Below, piece by piece: positions 60,801 through 64,000 of a stretch of DNA of 64,000 nt. Location: positions 992,001-1,056,000 of the forward strand of contig JAJIRX010000533.1 in assembly GCA_023853785.1 (NCBI GenBank). Direction: 5' to 3'. The DNA comes from Psilocybe azurescens (Eukaryota; Basidiomycota; Agaricomycetes; Agaricales; Agrocybaceae). Position 1 is the stretch's first letter. Each line of letters starts with the position of its first letter. The notes under the pieces are model-generated. The model saw only the letters and a program-made list of their open reading frames with translations. It searched no databases and had not been told where the DNA came from. A program made the position numbers and the translations under genes.

Positions 60801-61535
60801 TTCTTCTTCATATTCTTCTTCATCAAACTCTTCGTATTCTACACCCTCCCTGTCGTATCCTTCCTGTTCCTCCTGTTCCTCTTGTTCGGTAACGTATTCC
60901 TCCCGAGTAACTACTTCCTTCCGTCTTGCAGATCTGTCGGGTGATTGAAGAGGTTGCGAGGAAGATTGACCTCTGTCCCATGAATATTCTTCTTCAGATT
61001 GTAACCGTTCCTCCTCTTCGTCACTTTTATCAGAATCACTGTCGCCTGGAATAGTCATGGACAACTCGACTTCTGCCGCTTCTTCGGCATCTTCTTCGTC
61101 AGACGATACGATTTCGATAGGCTGCAAGCTATTCCCCTTGCCCAGCCCGGGTCCTTCGCGAGGATCGCGCGCTTTGCCCTTACCCACAGCGCGCCTTGCT
61201 TTTATTTCAGCAAAAGAGTCATCAATGGCTCCATCAGAAAACTCGCTATCATCAACATCACCGTAAGCTTCGGGTTGAGATCGGGAGTGGATAACATTCA
61301 GAGCGTTGCTCTTATTGTATTCATTGGACTCTTCTTCTTGGCCGAGAGCGCGTTTCAATGCGCCTGTAATGCCACCAATCCACGCGTCGAATTCAGGCTG
61401 AGTGAACTTGTCATACGGATTATGAATTGGAGGCCGAGTAGACTTTGCGTTTGAAAGCTTGTAGGACGAGGCAGAGAAAGGCGTGGAGTGAGGTGCTGAG
61501 GGTATCCGAGGGGTGAAATGGTATGGAACGGTCAT
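54840..61535 (-). CDS. Very large acidic low-complexity protein with three-fold DPW repeat; function unknown
   Basis: About nine exons in one frame chain give roughly 2,100 residues. Exon 1 (61535-60407) starts MTVPYHFTPRIPSAPHSTPF, has a FDAWIGGITGALKRAL helix, then long Asp/Glu tracts. Three homologous exons follow (60353-60114, 60061-59825, 59766 onward), each with DPW.GP.TYAED.YSGG. Then come long Ser/Thr/Glu-rich exons (58996-58508, 58511-58002, 57964-56495), a basic Lys-rich part (PYKPSSAVKTQKGKGRKGTK), and a C-terminal piece that looks globular: HCRYHRISLPKEEGGTRVNF, VPGCSLNDRELMDEEEIVDH and LGFSLDLIGVIRQLVGLDIL. The last 200 residues contain many KR-rich nuclear-localisation-like clusters. 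TTTT at 55956-55959 (A on the coding strand) is one base long. It is probably nuclear; no family is recognised. Confidence 0.72.
59600..60353 (-). repeat. Three homologous exons encoding the DPW-GP-TYAED-YSGG module
   Basis: Exons at 60353-60114 (240 bases), 60061-59825 (237 bases) and from 59766 all begin at the same phase with a codon split before CCTTCCC or CCTTTCC (Ser-Phe-Pro). All carry DPWSGPRTYAEDYYSGGDV, DPWEGPQTYAEDFYSGGPV or DPWAGPQTYAEDHYSGGDV. The first two end at the same split Ser codon (ACC T or ACA T). Symmetric phase 1-1 exons with lengths divisible by three are the classic form of exon duplication. Confidence 0.88.
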
Positions 61536-62009
61536 TCCGTAGCGACCGACCAGTCAACGCACCCAGTAAGGTTTACTGAGTATACGTGAGTACCACTATA
61601 GTGAAGATGCTGTCGAAAGGAGTATAAGGAGGTATCCACGGGGCACAGAATGAAAATCAAGAACGAGACATTGAGTGCAAGACTATTACGTCGGTGTGCC
61701 CTAAGCCTCTGACTTTCAAATATCTCCCACGTGCCAAATGCCGTACTCAGCTTCGTGCGGCACTGAAGTGATAGACCTGTGACTGATCCCTGTATTACCC
61801 GCCGATTGCCTGCCGAAGGCAAGGTTTAAGCTCAGACGGACCGGATATCGAGGTTCGGTGGTCACGAGACTAAGAGAACTCGCGCAGCGCGTTCAAACAT
61901 CAACCACATGTAGATATGACTCTGAACGTTAAATAAATCCAGCCCTCCTTTTGTATGTCACCCATGGGAATGGGAGTCTTTCAGAACCAATAACTCTTAC
62001 TTCTTTGGA
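61536..62009. promoter_or_regulatory. Bidirectional promoter region between the acidic protein gene and CSC1-like gene
   Basis: The two start codons diverge across 474 bases. No coding frame is supported here; the minus-strand open frame at 61532-61822 has no features. No clear TATA box was assigned. Confidence 0.45.
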
Positions 62010-64000
62010 ATGATCGCCCATTTAAGCTCGAAGATTGATGCAGATGGAGCGCAACAGTTGTTCAACATTAGCCAGAGCCTTGCGCCTCGAGCTGTATTGA
62101 TACAAGTTCTCGTCATGACAGTATTGTCTGTAAGTAGATGCTCTTTGCTTCCTAATCAAACACTCTGATGTAGAATTTGACAGCTTTTAACGATCCTTAC
62201 GTTCAACATCTTACGACCGAGTAACAAGGTACTACATATTTACTAATTCTCTCCGGCGGTTCAGAAGAAGTGGAGCTCAATTTGTGTTTATATGCATGCA
62301 GATCACTTATGAGCCCAAGCTGAAATATCATGCAACAGATAAGAGGCCTCCATACATTTCGGAGTCATTCTGCGGCTGGATCCCTCCGTTATTACACAAC
62401 CACGAGCCTGAACTTTTCCACAAGATCGGGCTCGATGCTGTTGTATTCCTTCGATTCCTCCACCTTTTACGATGGTTTTTCACTCTCACATGCTTGATAG
62501 CATGTGGAGCCCTTATACCTCTCGACTTCTTATACACACTTTCAGTCAAACCACCGCATTACGACCTTCTCAGCGCCATGACCATCCGCGACGTTCAAGG
62601 TGTTCGCCTATATGCGCATATTGGTGCGACATACCTGTTTACTTTTCTTCTCATGCTTCTTGTACATCATCATTGGCATGCTATATACCGATTGAGGAAC
62701 CACTGGTTTCGATCAGCCGAATACCAACGCCAGTTCCACGTCCGGACACTCTGTATCACGAATATTCCACCCCGACGTCAATCCGACGCCGGTCTGTACA
62801 AAATATTTACTGCTATGCAGCTGCCGTATCCAGTGACGTCAGTCCGAATTGGTATGCACGTAGGGGCGCTTCCACATCTTATCGAACGACATAACAACGC
62901 AGTCCTGCAGTTGGAGGAAGTCGTTGCGAAATATGCCAACGAAGATGAACCAACAAGGCAAAGACCAACCATTGTTGTAGGAGGGTTCTGTGGCCTGGGA
63001 GGAACTCGGACTGACGCGATCAAATACTATACGTAAGTGTAAACCTAGCTCTACTCTTCCACCCATCGCCCAAATTGAGTTCGCTGAACTATGAAGGTCG
63101 AAGGTGAGGCATGCAGAAGGAGCTGTCCAGCAATATCGCGCACAACTGGACCCGAATCGGACAGGAAACTATGGTTTTGCTACGATATCCACCATCCCTT
63201 TAGCACATGCTGCTGCTCGAGAGCTACGAGGCGAACACCCCAAAGGTTTAACATTTAAACTCGCCCCAAACCCGCAAGATATCGTGGGTTATATTAATGC
63301 TGTCTATCATCTTCACTTATCCCTTTCAATAACTGTGCCCTTTAGATCTGGAAAAATCTTGGTCTTTCAAAACGAGGCCGGCAATTCAGACGATTGATAG
63401 GTTTCCTTCTTATAACGTTATTTAGTTTTTTGAGTCTCTTGCCCTTGTTTCCTGTTGCCTCCTTAGCAAATCTTGACTCGGTGAGTGCACATCTCCCTTT
63501 TGGCTGCTGTGATGCCCATCTGATCCTTGCCAGCTCGCTGCTTCTGGCTATATTCCCTTTCTGCGAACTTGGTCGAATAATTCCCCTATTTCATACACAT
63601 TGGTCTCTGGAGTTCTCCCACCTGCGATTGCGGCTACCTTTACTTATTTCCTACCACGACTTATGCGCTGGCTGTCAAAGTATATGGGTGCACCTACCCA
63701 CTCGAGCTTGGACAGAATTGTTATTGCACGATACTTTGCCTTTCTGATTGTCAGCCAATTGATTATTTTCACCGTCCTCGGTGTGATATTTCGTGGGTCC
63801 TGAATCCGGGATTCCTGCTTATTGACACTACTGATGTAAAATTACGGCTATTAACAGACTCTGTACTGGAAATTGTGGAAGCTATACAGAAACAGGGTAC
63901 TAATCTAAGCACCATCCTTCATAACCTTGATAGTATGTTCATGCTATTTAATTTGTTGAATGCCGTCTAATACAGACTGCATATTTCCACAGAGCTACCC
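62010..64000 (+). CDS. CSC1/OSCA-like calcium-permeable cation channel, N-terminal part, runs off the window
   Basis: CSC1/OSCA (DUF221, formerly PHM7) proteins are osmotically or mechanically gated cation channels with about eleven membrane segments. The start at 62010 reads MIAHLSSKIDADGAQQLFNI, followed by a first membrane segment (VLIQVLVMTVLS with LLTILTFNILRP across an intron). Then come YEPKLKYHATDKRPPYISES, GWIPPLLHNHEPELFHKIGL (the conserved late-exocytosis block), FLRFLHLLRWFFTLTCLIAC, LYAHIGATYLFTFLLMLLV and RTLCITNIPPRRQSDAGLYK. The cytosolic RNA-recognition-like domain ends in NYGFATISTIPLAHAAAREL. IGFLLITLFSFLSLLPLFPV begins the pore region. The last exon in the window reads EIVEAIQKQGTNLSTILHNL, and the gene continues past base 64000. 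Confidence 0.88.

Noticed and set aside
60649..60948. Plus-strand serine-rich open frame
   Set aside because: It is antisense to the Glu/Asp tract of the large acidic protein; Ser runs mirror GAA/GAG codons.

Overview
The window looks like nuclear DNA of a filamentous basidiomycete, most likely an agaricomycete mushroom-type fungus. Genes are dense and lie on both strands. Most are cut by many introns of about 45-75 bases with GT..AG ends. The gene content is fungal: a large carbamoyl-phosphate synthase subunit with a mitochondrial presequence, phenylalanine ammonia-lyase, HRD3, TmpA, CSC1 and WW-type ankyrin-like repeats. I recognised no rRNA, tRNA, CRISPR array or intact transposon.

Layout, left to right. 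0.6-2.8 kb: two tandem Erv14/cornichon cargo-receptor genes, the first with two reading-frame breaks. 3.6-6.6 kb: an N-acetylglucosamine kinase and a GT49 (LARGE-like) glycosyltransferase. 7.1-9.7 kb: a many-exon MFS transporter of the Dal5/TNA1 type. 10.1-11.4 kb: a D-2-hydroxyacid dehydrogenase. 11.7-13.6 kb: two unrecognised proteins. 13.8-16.4 kb: a SAP/F-box/ankyrin-like protein and a convergent F-box-like protein. 16.4-19.9 kb: a gene-poor AT-rich stretch with one possible small multi-exon gene. 19.9-22.6 kb: a proline-rich repeat protein with two zinc fingers. 23.1-24.0 kb (-): a DEK_C+SWIB (UAF30-like) chromatin protein. 24.9-28.4 kb (-): HRD3/SEL1L. 30.0-31.2 kb (-) and 31.5-32.6 kb (+): a PTAR1-like prenyltransferase-alpha repeat protein and oligoribonuclease REX2 from a shared promoter. 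32.8-35.3 kb (-): a TmpA-like membrane oxidoreductase. 37.6-41.6 kb: CPA2. 42.1-43.8 kb (-): a fructosyl-amino-acid/sarcosine oxidase-like flavoenzyme. 45.8-48.4 kb (-): PAL. 50.3-51.2 kb: FCF1. 52.9-54.7 kb: a Bles03/DUF1917 protein. 54.8-61.5 kb (-): one very large acidic, low-complexity protein with a three-fold exon-encoded repeat. 62.0 kb to the end: a CSC1/OSCA-type channel running off the window.

The genes are mostly unrelated housekeeping and metabolic functions, as expected for ordinary eukaryotic gene order; I see no gene cluster forming one pathway. The possible functional pairs (GlcNAc kinase beside a glycosyltransferase; CPA2 and PAL in amino-acid metabolism) are only neighbours.

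The strongest window-wide signal is technical or evolutionary. At least twelve one-base reading-frame breaks fall at or beside short mononucleotide runs inside otherwise well-conserved genes, including genes expected to be essential or single-copy (CPA2, REX2, UAF30-like, PAL). The simplest reading is uncorrected homopolymer-length errors in the assembly, so these genes should not be called pseudogenes from this sequence alone. The most interesting biological structure is the exon-duplicated DPW..GP.TYAED.YSGG module in the large acidic protein.
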